A DNA stretch of 64,000 nt from Roseovarius marisflavi. GTDB lineage: Bacteria > Pseudomonadota > Alphaproteobacteria > Rhodobacterales > Rhodobacteraceae. The notes beneath the pieces are model-generated. The model did not search any database. It saw nothing but the letters and a program-made list of their open reading frames with translations, and was not told where the DNA came from. The position numbers and the translations under genes are program-made. Below, piece after piece: positions 43,776-51,834 of this stretch; position 1 is the stretch's first letter, and each line of letters begins with the position of its first letter. The DNA is taken from assembly GCF_900142625.1 (NCBI RefSeq), contig NZ_FRBN01000003.1:186001-250000 (forward strand), in the 5' to 3' direction.

Positions 43776-44372
43776 CTATCCGTTGCGCTGCGCGGTGGCG
43801 CGCCGCTCGGCGTTCAGTTTGCGGCTATAGCCTGACTGGATGATTTCCACGACGAAGAGGACGACCACCGAGAAATAGAAGGTCGATTTCGACATCGGCA
43901 CCACCTCGTAGCCAAAGAACCGAAGCGCCAGCGTGTCGTCATGCATCGCATGCGCCGCCGCCTGTCCGGATTCGCCCAAAAGCACCACGCCGACGATCAA
44001 CAGAATGAACAGGCCCAGCACCTCGTACATGCGGTTTTTCTGCAGGAATTACGTGACCCCGTCGGCCAAAACCAGCATCGCCAGCCCCGATAGCAGGATT
44101 GCGGTGGCTAGGATCGGGAACACCTTGGTGATGGCAAGCGCCGAAAGCACCGAGTCAAACGAAAAGATCAGGTTCATCATCACGAACAACAGCACAACCC
44201 GAAGCGCCACGGCGATGATGATGCCCCAAAAGCGGACCGCCTTTTGGTGGGCAACCGGCGCGCGTTGCGATTCAATCGAGATATAGAGCAGGTTGTCAAA
44301 GCCCAGAACCGCTTGCAAAAAACACAGCATCAAAAGGTTAAAGAGGTTTTCCAGCGTCAGTAGATCGGCCAT
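43776..44372 (-). pseudogene. Broken terC-family membrane gene
   Basis: Reading from ATG 44372, MADLLTLENLFNLLMLCFLQ continues with AVLGFDNLLYIS, the first TerC signature. It jumps from VALRVVLLFVM straight to MNLIFSFDSVLSALAI, the second signature, where family members have roughly 80 more residues between them. A TAA then interrupts the frame after LADGVT (44049-44051), yet the same frame goes on with FLQKNRMYEVLGLFILLIVG to the usual C-terminus at 43776. So it carries an internal deletion and an in-frame stop. Residues of both Asp signatures remain. In this group TerC acts with TelA/XpaC modules, whose operon starts nearby. Confidence 0.82.
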
Positions 44373-44501
44373 CGCGCGGATACTTTCCCGTTACAGATTG
44401 GCCGCAGACTTAGCCCGCTCCGGCGCTGAGAACAAAGGCTAATTAAGGGGAATTGCAAAGGTTCGGGCGCAGTGTGGCCCAAGGGGACAAGCGCGGCCCA
44501 C

Positions 44502-44524
44502 CTTTCATCTTTCCAAAAATACTC
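44502..44524 (-). repeat. Recurring downstream motif, copy 4
   Basis: On the minus strand GAGTATTTTTGG then AAAGATGAAAG, 15 bases after the stop of the GntR-family gene (44539) and on the same strand. The rest of 44373-44538 holds no gene. Confidence 0.7.
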
Positions 44525-44538
44525 ATGCACGGACCCGT

Positions 44539-45294
44539 TCAGGCGCGGGCACTTTCCTTGTCGAGCGCGGCCTTGTCACGATTGGCCATCACGTCGCGCC
44601 CGAGGTGGAGCGTATAGGCCTCAAGCTCGTGAAGCGCCTCTTGCGCGGCATCGGGCGCGCGCCGCTCCAGGGCATCGGCAATGCGGGTGTGAAGCGCCAC
44701 AATCGCCTCGCGAGAGCGGGCGGTGAAGGTGATCATGTTCATCAGCGGCTGCATCGCCTCGACAGCGCCGGCAAGCTGATAGGACAGCACCGGATTGCCC
44801 GCGCCATCGACAAGTGCGCGGTGAAAGGCCACGTCAGAAGCGCAAAAGCTTTCGTCGCTCAGCCCCGGCTGGCCCTGCCGGTGGATTTCGGCGCGCATCG
44901 TGGCCAGAATATCGGCGGTGCGCCGCTCTGCCGAAAGCGGTGTACAGGCCCGTTCAAGCGCGTAACGCGCCTCACAGGCGACATCAAAGCTGATGCCGTT
45001 CATCGACAAGAGAAGCGTGGCGGTGGTGATCTGATCGCCGTAAGCCTCCTGATAGCTCAGGCGATTGACGAACGCCCCGCCGAAGGCGCCCCTCTGCGTG
45101 CGGATCAGCGATTGCGCCGCCAGCCGCTTGAGCGCCTCGCGCACGGTCGAGCGTGAGACCGCGAACTGATCGGCAAGCTCGGCCTCCGAGGGCAGGCGCT
45201 GATCGACGATCATGTCCCCGCTGACGATGGCGTCGCGGATCGCCTTGGCGATCTGTGCCGAGAGGTCGGCCTTGTTATCCGGGTCAATTTTCAT
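44539..45294 (-). CDS. FadR-subfamily GntR regulator, likely controller of the DMSP genes
   Basis: A 251-residue protein with a winged-helix domain (LPSEAELADQFAVSRSTVRE, then ALKRLAAQSLIRTQRGAFGG) and an FCD ligand-binding domain whose metal-binding residues lie in a helical bundle (ASDVAFHRALVDGAGNPVLS and ALHTRIADALERRAP). The gene is divergent from DUF2182-DUF1326-dmdA-acuI with a palindromic operator between. In Ruegeria pomeroyi a GntR gene also sits beside dmdA, as I recall. The effector is probably a DMSP breakdown product, which is an inference. Confidence 0.85.
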   Translation of the reverse strand: MKIDPDNKADLSAQIAKAIRDAIVSGDMIVDQRLPSEAELADQFAVSRSTVREALKRLAAQSLIRTQRGAFGGAFVNRLSYQEAYGDQITTATLLLSMNGISFDVACEARYALERACTPLSAERRTADILATMRAEIHRQGQPGLSDESFCASDVAFHRALVDGAGNPVLSYQLAGAVEAMQPLMNMITFTARSREAIVALHTRIADALERRAPDAAQEALHELEAYTLHLGRDVMANRDKAALDKESARA

Positions 45295-45295
45295 T

Positions 45296-45319
45296 TGTCA
45301 TACATTTAAATGTCTGACA
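45296..45319. promoter_or_regulatory. 24-base near-perfect palindrome, GntR operator
   Basis: Two half-sites TGTCATACATTT and AAATGTCTGACA form an inverted repeat with one mismatch; the central ACATTTAAATGT is perfect. It begins 1 base after the GntR start codon's 5' end and lies 36-59 bases before the DUF2182 ATG, so one dimer could control both genes. Confidence 0.75.
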
Positions 45320-45354
45320 TTTTAAATGCAAGATATGATTCGCGAGGAATGGCG

Positions 45355-46113
45355 ATGTTTTCAACCCAGGTAAGGCGGATGACGGGGGTGCACTGGCTGG
45401 CCCTGTTCGGCCTGATCGCCGCAGCCTGGGGCCTGCTTTACGCGATGGCGCTGCCCGAAGATCTGCGGGCGGGGGCGGTTCTCTATGGCGGGGATTTCCT
45501 TGCCAGCCTGTGCATCGTGACCCCCGACGCCGCCGGGTTCTGGCGCATAACGCTGATGTGGGCGCTGATGTCGGCGGCGATGATGGCGCCCACGGCCTTG
45601 CCGGCTTTTGCCACTTATGACGATCTGTCGCATACCGGCCAGACGCGGTTTGGCCTGCTGGTTGCGGGTTATATGGTGGTCTGGCTTGGCTTTTCCCTGC
45701 TGGCGGCGGGCGCGCAGATGGCGCTGTTTCAGGCCGGGCTGATCAGCGCCTTCGGCGACAGCCGCTCTGGCGCGCTCTCGGCAACGCTTCTGGCAGTGGC
45801 GGGGCTCTATCAGTTCAGCCCGGCGAAAGAGGCCTGCCTCTCGAAATGCCGCCGACCGCTGTCGTTCTTCATGCAGTATTGGGATGAGGGCGCCTGGCGC
45901 AACGGTGTGCGGCTTGGGCTTGTGTGCCTGGGCTGTTGCTGGGCGCTGATGATGCTGGCCTTTGTCGGCGGCGTTATGAACATCGCTTTCATGGGATTGG
46001 CGACCTTGATCATGGTGCTGGAAAAGCTGCCTGATCTGGGCCGCTGGCTGACCCGGCCGCTTGGTGTCGCTCTTTTGGCGGGGGCGGCGTGGGTCTTACT
46101 GACAACACTATAA
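45355..46113 (+). CDS. DUF2182 membrane protein
   Basis: From ATG 45355 (MFSTQVRRMTGVHWLALFGL), spaced 7 bases after CGAGGA, the protein has 252 residues with about six membrane helices. ALMSAAMMAPTALPAFATY and YQFSPAKEACLSKCRRPLSF, with Cys and acidic residues, are the DUF2182 signature. Start at 45349 or 45310 is less likely; the latter would lie inside the operator. DUF2182 and DUF1326 genes commonly occur together; a metal-handling or oxidation-protection role has been suggested but is not known. Confidence 0.85.
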   Translation: MFSTQVRRMTGVHWLALFGLIAAAWGLLYAMALPEDLRAGAVLYGGDFLASLCIVTPDAAGFWRITLMWALMSAAMMAPTALPAFATYDDLSHTGQTRFGLLVAGYMVVWLGFSLLAAGAQMALFQAGLISAFGDSRSGALSATLLAVAGLYQFSPAKEACLSKCRRPLSFFMQYWDEGAWRNGVRLGLVCLGCCWALMMLAFVGGVMNIAFMGLATLIMVLEKLPDLGRWLTRPLGVALLAGAAWVLLTTL

Positions 46114-46131
46114 TCTGGAGGAGGCCGTAAC

Positions 46132-46761
46132 ATGGCACTGGACGAGCTGGGCACTGTGCCCTGGACCATCAAGGGGGAATTGATCCTCAACTGTAACTGC
46201 ACGGTCTTTTGCCCCTGCGTCGTGAGCCTTGGCAAACACCCGCCCACCGAGGGCTATTGCCAGGCCTGGGCCGGTGTGCGGATCGACGAGGGCCAGTATG
46301 GCGATCTTGATCTGAGCGGGCTCAATGTCGGGCTGATGCTGGAAATTCCCGGCCTGATGGGGCGTGGCAACTGGAAGGTCGCGGCCTATATCGACGAGCG
46401 CGCCGATGATGCGACCTATGAGGCGCTGATCAACATCTTCAGCGGCAAGGCGCGGGGCACGACCGGTCTGTTCAGTGCGCTGGTCAGTGAATTCCTCGGC
46501 GCCGAGCGCGCGCCGGTGGTGTTCGAGACCGAAGGCAAGGCGCGCCGCCTTATGGTGGGCAAGAAGATCCAGGGCGAGGTGGTGCCGGTCGAGGGCAACA
46601 AGGGCGAGGATATCGTCGTGACCAATACCGAATACTGGATGGGGCCGGATATCACTGTTGCCACCGCTACCAAGGGGCGCGTGCGCGCCTTTGGCCGGGT
46701 CTGGGATTTTGATGGCCGCAGCGCCGAAATCTGTCAGATTGATTGGAAAGGTCCCCGCTGA
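46132..46761 (+). CDS. DUF1326 protein
   Basis: A 209-residue soluble protein beginning MALDELGTVPWTIKGELILN and the DUF1326 cysteine segment CNCTVFCPCVVSLGKHP. The cysteines and later EGYCQAWAGVRIDEGQYG hint at metal or thiol chemistry. It starts 18 bases after DUF2182, with GGAGGAGG upstream, and its stop shares TGATG with dmdA. The placement between a regulator and dmdA is notable. Confidence 0.87.
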   Translation: MALDELGTVPWTIKGELILNCNCTVFCPCVVSLGKHPPTEGYCQAWAGVRIDEGQYGDLDLSGLNVGLMLEIPGLMGRGNWKVAAYIDERADDATYEALINIFSGKARGTTGLFSALVSEFLGAERAPVVFETEGKARRLMVGKKIQGEVVPVEGNKGEDIVVTNTEYWMGPDITVATATKGRVRAFGRVWDFDGRSAEICQIDWKGPR

Positions 46762-47864
46762 TGGCGCTACTTTCGCCCTCGCGCCGGTTGCGCCGCACGC
46801 CGTTTTCCGACGGTGTCGAGGCGGCCGGCGTCAAAGCCTATACGGTCTACAACCACATGCTCCTGCCGACGGTGTTCCGCTCCGTGCAGGAGGATTACCA
46901 CCACCTCAAGGAGGCGGTGCAGATCTGGGATGTGGCCTGTGAACGTCAGGTCGAGCTGCGCGGCCCCGATGCCGGGCGCCTGATGCAGATGCTGACCCCG
47001 CGCGATCTTCGGGGCATGACGGTGGGGCAATGTTACTATGTGCCCATCGTCGATGAGACCGGCGGCATGCTCAACGATCCGGTGGCGGTCAAGCTGGCCG
47101 AAGACCGCTGGTGGATTTCGATTGCCGATAGCGATCTGCTCTATTGGGTCAAGGCGACGGCACATGGCTGGCGGCTTGACGTTCTGGTGGATGAGCCGGA
47201 CATAAGCCCGCTGGCCATTCAGGGGCCGAAAGCCGACGACTTGATGGCGCGGGTGTTTGGGGACAGCGTGCGCGATGTGCGCTTTTTCCGCTATGGCATC
47301 TTTGATTTTCAGGGCCGCGACATGGTCATTGCGCGCTCGGGCTATTCCAAGCAGGGCGGGTTTGAAATCTATGTCGAGGGCGGCGATATCGGCATGCCGC
47401 TCTGGCATGCGCTGATGGAGGCGGGCAAAGACCTTGACGTGCATGCGGGCTGTCCCAACCTGATCGAGCGGATCGAGGGCGGCTTGCTGAGCTATGGCAA
47501 TGACATGACCGACGATCACACGCCGCATGAATGCGGGCTGGGCAAGTTTTGCAACACCCATACCGCGATCGGCTGTGTCGGGCGCGATGCCTTGCTGCGG
47601 GTCGCCAAGGAAGGCCCGGTGCAGCAGATCCGCGCGATCGAGATCGACGGCCCGGCGGTGCCCGGCTGTGACCGGTGGTGGCCGGTCACGGCAAATGGCA
47701 AGCGGGTCGGACGGGTCAGCTCGGCGGCCTGGTCGCCGGATTTCAACACCAATGTGGCCATTGGCATGATCCGCATGACCCATTGGGACGCAGAGACCGA
47801 AGTCACTGTCGAGGCGCCTGACGGGCCGCGCATGGCGCGGGTGCGCGAAGCCTTCTGGGCCTGA
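46761..47864 (+). CDS. dmdA: DMSP demethylase (DmdA-type, GcvT fold)
   Basis: From the ATG at 46761 (MALLSPSRRLRRTPFSDGVE) the protein has 367 residues. The opening motif SPSRRLRRTPFSDGVEAAGV and YNHMLLPTVFRSVQEDYHH, WDVACERQVELRGPDAGRLM, DETGGMLNDPVAVKL, and FFRYGIFDFQGRDMVIARSG closely follow Ruegeria DmdA as I remember it. These depart from glycine-cleavage T-proteins in the N-terminal extension. DmdA transfers the methyl group of DMSP to tetrahydrofolate, leaving methylmercaptopropionate. Downstream AcuI and upstream GntR match the dmdA-acuI arrangement. Whether the DMSP-binding residues are all intact needs alignment. Confidence 0.85.
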   Translation: MALLSPSRRLRRTPFSDGVEAAGVKAYTVYNHMLLPTVFRSVQEDYHHLKEAVQIWDVACERQVELRGPDAGRLMQMLTPRDLRGMTVGQCYYVPIVDETGGMLNDPVAVKLAEDRWWISIADSDLLYWVKATAHGWRLDVLVDEPDISPLAIQGPKADDLMARVFGDSVRDVRFFRYGIFDFQGRDMVIARSGYSKQGGFEIYVEGGDIGMPLWHALMEAGKDLDVHAGCPNLIERIEGGLLSYGNDMTDDHTPHECGLGKFCNTHTAIGCVGRDALLRVAKEGPVQQIRAIEIDGPAVPGCDRWWPVTANGKRVGRVSSAAWSPDFNTNVAIGMIRMTHWDAETEVTVEAPDGPRMARVREAFWA

Positions 47865-47886
47865 GTGTGCAGAGACACCTGCGGGA

Positions 47887-47907
47887 CTGAGGGGCGCTGC
47901 CCCTCAG
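47887..47907 (+). terminator. Hairpin downstream of dmdA
   Basis: CTGAGGGGC and GCCCCTCAG pair perfectly over 9 bases around a GCT loop, 22 bases after the dmdA stop. A T-run (47921-47925) within the downstream motif follows 13 bases after the stem, further than usual, so read-through into acuI is possible. Confidence 0.65.
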
Positions 47908-47914
47908 ACACCCC

Positions 47915-47937
47915 GGGATATTTTTAGCAAGAAGAAG
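47915..47937 (+). repeat. Recurring downstream motif, copy 5
   Basis: GGGATATTTTTAG then CAAGAAGAAG follows the hairpin and lies 50 bases after the dmdA stop on the same strand. Confidence 0.6.
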
Positions 47938-47972
47938 CAGGGCGCAAGCTCTGCCAAGGAAGGGAAAGCGAC

Positions 47973-48965
47973 ATGTTCAACGCATTGGTTGTTGAGAAGG
48001 ACGAAGAGAGCGGCAAGACGAGCGCCGCCGTCAAGCAGATCGGGCTTGATGATCTGCCGGAGGCCGAGGTGACCGTCGCGGTCGACTATTCCACGGTGAA
48101 TTACAAGGATGGCCTTTGCATCGGGCCGGGCGGCGGGCTGGTGCGCAAGTACCCGCATGTGCCGGGCATCGATTTTGCCGGCACCGTCGAAGAGAGCTCG
48201 GATGACCGCTACAAGCCCGGTGACAAGGTTGTTCTGACCGGCTGGCGCGTGGGCGAAGCCCATTGGGGCGGCTATTCTCAAAAGGTGCGGGCAAAGGCCG
48301 ATTGGCTGGTGCCGCTGCCCGAGGGACTTACGACGCGCCAGGCGATGGCCGTGGGCACGGCGGGCTTTACCGCGATGTTGGCAGTGATGGCGCTTGAGGA
48401 TCACGGGCTGGTGCCCGGACATGGGCCGGTTCTTGTGACCGGGGCCGCGGGCGGTGTTGGCTCTGTGGCGACTGCGATCCTGGCCAATCTGGGCCATGAG
48501 GTGGCGGGCGTGACCGGCCGCCCCGAGACGGCAGATTACCTCAAATCCCTTGGCGCTACGCAGATCGTTGCGCGCGAAGAGATCAACGAGACCGTCAAGC
48601 GCCCGCTTGAGGCCGAGACCTGGGCGGGCTGTGTTGATGCCGTGGGGGGCGATATGCTGGCGCGTGTGCTGGGGCAAATGAAATACGGGGCCAGCGTGGC
48701 GGCCGTGGGTCTTGCCGGGGGCGCGGGGCTGCCTGCGACGGTCATTCCGTTCCTGCTGCGCGGTGTGAACCTTTTGGGCATCGATTCCGTGATGCAGCCC
48801 TATCAAAACCGTCTGCGCGCCTGGGAGCGGATCGCACGCGACCTGCCGATGGACAAGCTTGAGGCGATGATCGTGCCCGCCACACTCGGCGATCTTCCGG
48901 GGCTTGGCCGCGATATCCTCAAGGGGCAGGTCAAGGGCCGCGTCGTGGTTGACGTGAATGCCTGA
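47973..48965 (+). CDS. acuI: Acrylyl-CoA reductase (AcuI-like MDR)
   Basis: A 330-residue medium-chain reductase of the YhdH/AcuI type, MFNALVVEKDEESGKTSAAV with DYSTVNYKDGLCIGPGGGLV and PHVPGIDFAGTV near the N-terminus, and the NADPH-binding VTGAAGGVGSVATAILANLG. AcuI reduces acrylyl-CoA to propionyl-CoA and protects against toxic acrylate formed by DMSP cleavage. Its position just after dmdA repeats the arrangement known from Ruegeria. A 108-base gap with hairpin and motif separates it from dmdA. Confidence 0.93.
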   Translation: MFNALVVEKDEESGKTSAAVKQIGLDDLPEAEVTVAVDYSTVNYKDGLCIGPGGGLVRKYPHVPGIDFAGTVEESSDDRYKPGDKVVLTGWRVGEAHWGGYSQKVRAKADWLVPLPEGLTTRQAMAVGTAGFTAMLAVMALEDHGLVPGHGPVLVTGAAGGVGSVATAILANLGHEVAGVTGRPETADYLKSLGATQIVAREEINETVKRPLEAETWAGCVDAVGGDMLARVLGQMKYGASVAAVGLAGGAGLPATVIPFLLRGVNLLGIDSVMQPYQNRLRAWERIARDLPMDKLEAMIVPATLGDLPGLGRDILKGQVKGRVVVDVNA

Positions 48966-48980
48966 AGCGAGCCTTGATTT

Positions 48981-49019
48981 GCCGCCCCCCGCGTGGTTAT
49001 TTGCCGCCTGGGGGGCGGC
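48981..49019 (+). terminator. Long inverted repeat after acuI, abutting the GNAT start
   Basis: GCCGCCCCCC (48981-48990) and GGGGGGCGGC (49010-49019) form a 10-bp stem with a 19-base loop. It ends 3 bases before the GNAT ATG and includes the only G-rich ribosome-site-like run, so folding would hide the start. It could end the acuI transcript, act as a translational switch for the next gene, or both. Confidence 0.55.
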
Positions 49020-49022
49020 TTC

Positions 49023-49538
49023 ATGAACGATCACGCGAACATCAGCATTCGCCTTGCGCGCGAAAGCGATAACGACGCCCTCTGGCCCATTCTGCGCGAC
49101 GTGATCCGCGTCGGCGAGACCTATACCTATGACCCTGGTCTGACCCGCGAAGCGAGCCTTGATCTGTGGACCGTTGCACCGCGCGCCACCTATGTGGCCG
49201 AGGTGGACGGCGAAATCATGGGCAGCTATTTCATCAAGACCAATCAGCAGGGCGGCGGCGCGCATGTGTGCAACTGCGGTTACATGGTGGCGCCGGGCGC
49301 GCGCGGGCGCGGTCTTGCGGCGGCGATGTGCCTGCACAGTCAGGCCGAGGCGCTTGCACTTGGCTATAAGGCGATGCAGTTCAACTTTGTGGTCGCGACC
49401 AACCTTGGCGCGGTGCACCTATGGCACAAGCTTGGGTTTGAGACGGTGGGCCGTCTGCCCCGCGCCTTTGCGCATCCGACCCAAGGGCTGGTCGATGCCT
49501 TGGTGATGTACAAATGGCTGGCCGAGGACGCAGGGTAG
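49023..49538 (+). CDS. GNAT-family N-acetyltransferase
   Basis: A 171-residue acetyltransferase from ATG 49023 (MNDHANISIRLARESDNDAL). The acetyl-CoA loop is in MVAPGARGRGLAAAMCLHS and the final FNFVVATNLGAVHLWHKLGF is typical. The substrate (a small amine, amino acid or antibiotic) is not defined. It follows acuI on the same strand and may share its transcript. The ribosome site is partly inside the inverted repeat just upstream. Confidence 0.88.
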   Translation: MNDHANISIRLARESDNDALWPILRDVIRVGETYTYDPGLTREASLDLWTVAPRATYVAEVDGEIMGSYFIKTNQQGGGAHVCNCGYMVAPGARGRGLAAAMCLHSQAEALALGYKAMQFNFVVATNLGAVHLWHKLGFETVGRLPRAFAHPTQGLVDALVMYKWLAEDAG

Positions 49539-50334
49539 GCCTCCGTCGTGCGGGTCATTCATGCTCCGGGCCGGTGACCTTTCCATACTATCCCAATCTT
49601 GTATCAGGCGCTTAGGGCGGCGGGCGCGGTTGCGATCCGCCATTCGGTGCCGTGATCTGCGCCCAAGGAGTGGGCGCCCGGCCTTTGAAGGGCAGGGGTG
49701 CGCGGAATATGGGAAATGATGGCACTGATCGGCGGTTTTGACGGGCGGAATACGAATCACCTTGCCGTGAAGGGCTTTATTTCCTGATATTTTGCGCTTA
49801 AATCCAAAGGTGCTGCGGGTTTGCGCTGTGGGAAATGAGACCCCTTCCCAAAAATATTTGAATTTATGTGGGATATTGGGGGATATTTTTCAAATGCCTT
49901 GCTTTGCGCATATGTTGTGATCTTTTCCATTATCATCTCTATATGAAGTGCTGAATCGGCGAATCGAGCCACATTATCTTGTTTTTGAGAGGGCTACAAA
50001 ACAACATCCTGTGCCGCTTGGGCCAAAAAATCATTGCGTCCCATGAATTCCCAATGTACCAATAGTTGCACGATGAGGACGGGAACAAATAGGGGCGCTC
50101 AAGACCCCGAAACACACTCCCAAGTCAGGTTTCATACAGGCACCCCGCTTTCATCGAACACAGAGATCCGGCGCGCGAGCGAGCAGACATCCCCCCAGGT
50201 GGCGCGCGCAGCTGGACACCCCGCCAAGGCGGGACGAGGGAGGCGGGTTGATCAGTGGCAGCAGATCAACCCGCCCTTTCGCGTCTTAGGGGCTAAATAT
50301 TTCAACGGGGCAGGCACAGGGGGCCGACGGTAAA
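49539..50334. other. 796-base non-coding region upstream of mraZ
   Basis: No convincing coding frame; small frames here lack codon bias and homology. 49840-49900 contains AT-rich inverted repeats (AAAAATAT/ATATTTTT and ATTTGAA/TTCAAAT). 50219-50275 carries two stable hairpins: CCCGCC-AA-GGCGGG (50220-50233) and a perfect 12-pair stem (50242-50253 with 50264-50275; GGCGGGTTGATC and its complement). A sequence CTTTC follows it. This may be a leader RNA or a small RNA with a terminator ahead of the dcw operon. I see no RNase P or other known RNA signature. Confidence 0.6.
50242..50275 (+). terminator. 12-pair hairpin upstream of mraZ
   Basis: GGCGGGTTGATC and GATCAACCCGCC are fully complementary, with a 10-base loop (AGTGGCAGCA), followed by CTTTC. 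Located 60 bases before mraZ, it could be a terminator for an upstream short RNA or a leader structure. The T-run is short. Confidence 0.5.
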
Positions 50335-50838
50335 GTGGGTCGCAGATTCAGAGGTGAAGGCCATCACAAGGTTGATGCGAAGGGCAGGGTGTCTATCCCG
50401 GCCCCGTTTCGCCGTGTGATCGAGGCCTCTGATCCGAACTGGACCGAAGGCCTGAGCCCCGAGCTTGTCATCGTTTATGGCGATCACCGCCGCAGCTATC
50501 TTGAATGCTACACCATCGAGGCCATTGAAGAGGTCGACGACAAGATCGACGCGCTGCCGCGTGGCTCGATCGAGCGCAAGATGCTGCAGCGGCTGTTTCA
50601 CGGTCAGAGCTTTCCCACCAGCGTGGACGAGACCGGGCGCCTTGTGCTGCCGGCCAAGCTTCGCAAGAAGATCGGGCTTGAGAATGAGGCGTTCTTTATC
50701 GCCGCGGGCGACACCTTTCAGATCTGGAAGCCCGAAACCTATGAGCAGGAAGAGCTGTTGAAAACCGAAAGCTGGCTGGACGAGCTGCCAGAGGATTTTG
50801 ACCCGCTTATCCTGTTGGATCGCGCGAAAGGGGACTAA
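50335..50838 (+). CDS. mraZ: Transcriptional regulator MraZ
   Basis: A GTG start at 50335 gives a 167-residue protein with two AbrB-like halves: HHKVDAKGRVSIPAPFRRV and, after about 70 residues, SVDETGRLVLPAKLRKKIG. This is the normal MraZ length for alphaproteobacteria. It binds DNA repeats upstream of the dcw operon and represses or tunes it. It is the first gene of the cluster, with rsmH 3 bases away. Confidence 0.95.
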   Translation: MGRRFRGEGHHKVDAKGRVSIPAPFRRVIEASDPNWTEGLSPELVIVYGDHRRSYLECYTIEAIEEVDDKIDALPRGSIERKMLQRLFHGQSFPTSVDETGRLVLPAKLRKKIGLENEAFFIAAGDTFQIWKPETYEQEELLKTESWLDELPEDFDPLILLDRAKGD

Positions 50839-50841
50839 GCC

Positions 50842-51834
50842 ATGGCGCCTGCGGCCCCCCCGATTGATCCTGCCCCCCATGTTCCGGTTCTGTTGCGCCC
50901 TTTGCTGGCCGCTGTTGCGCCGGTCACCGGGGTCTGGCTTGACGGCACGCTTGGCGCCGGGGGCTATGCGCGTGGCTTGCTTGAGGCGGGCGCGGATCAG
51001 GTGATTGGCGTCGACCGTGATCCGCTTGCGCTTGAACTGGCAGAGGTCTGGGGCGCGGAATATGGCGATCGCCTGCGCCTTGTGCAGGGCAATTTCTCAA
51101 AGCTTGACGAGTATGGTGAAAACCTGAGCGGCGTGGTGCTTGATCTTGGCGTGTCCTCGATGCAGCTTGATCAATCCGAGCGCGGCTTTTCCTTCATGCG
51201 CGACGGGCCGCTTGATATGCGGATGAGCCAGCACGGCCCAAGCGCCGCCGATCTGGTCAATAGCGCCGAGGAAGGCGATCTGGCCAATATCCTTTATCTT
51301 TACGGTGAAGAGCGCGCGAGCCGCCGCATTGCCCGCAACATCGTGCGCGCGCGCGAACAGGCGCCGATTGAAACCACCCTGCAACTTGCCGGTATCATTG
51401 AGAAATCATTGCCGCGCTCGAAGCCGAACCAGGCCCATCCCGCGACCCGCAGCTTTCAGGCGATCCGCATCGCGGTAAACGATGAATACGGCGAATTGCT
51501 TGCCGGTCTTGAGGCGGCCGAACGCGCGCTTGCGCCCGGCGGACAGCTTGCGGTGGTGACCTTTCATTCGATCGAGGACCGCATGGTCAAACGGTTCATG
51601 CAGGATCGGTCCGGCGGCGGTGGCGGCGGAAGCCGTCACGCCCCCGAGCTTGAGCGCACCGAGCCGCAATTTATCCTCAAGACCCGCAAGGCACTTGGGC
51701 CCGACCCGCAGGAATTGGCGGAAAATCCGCGCTCACGCAGCGCCAAGCTGCGCGTGGCCACCCGGACCGAGGCCCCGGCGGGCCAGACCGACCGCAAGGC
51801 GATTGGCATGCCGATCCTGAAAGGGGGACACTGA
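50842..51834 (+). CDS. rsmH: 16S rRNA (cytosine1402-N4)-methyltransferase RsmH
   Basis: A 330-residue SAM-dependent methyltransferase that modifies C1402 of 16S r[23 protein letters not shown] and GVDRDPLAL near the N-terminus bind [23 protein letters not shown] carries the active-site motif, and [14 protein letters not shown] is the family's C-terminal signature. The stop shares its A with the ftsL start (TGATG). Confidence 0.95.
   Translation: MAPAAPPIDPAPHVPVLLRPLLAAVAPVTGVWLDGTLGAGGYARGLLEAGADQVIGVDRDPLALELAEVWGAEYGDRLRLVQGNFSKLDEYGENLSGVVLDLGVSSMQLDQSERGFSFMRDGPLDMRMSQHGPSAADLVNSAEEGDLANILYLYGEERASRRIARNIVRAREQAPIETTLQLAGIIEKSLPRSKPNQAHPATRSFQAIRIAVNDEYGELLAGLEAAERALAPGGQLAVVTFHSIEDRMVKRFMQDRSGGGGGGSRHAPELERTEPQFILKTRKALGPDPQELAENPRSRSAKLRVATRTEAPAGQTDRKAIGMPILKGGH

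Noticed and set aside
49869..49883. TGGGA-N5-GGGGA as MraZ binding repeats
   Set aside because: The spacing is right, but it is one imperfect pair about 450 bases before mraZ, where three or four copies close to the promoter are usual.
50050..50280. RNase P RNA or another known structured RNA ahead of mraZ
   Set aside because: The universally conserved RNase P blocks are absent, and no other known RNA signature could be recognised by eye.
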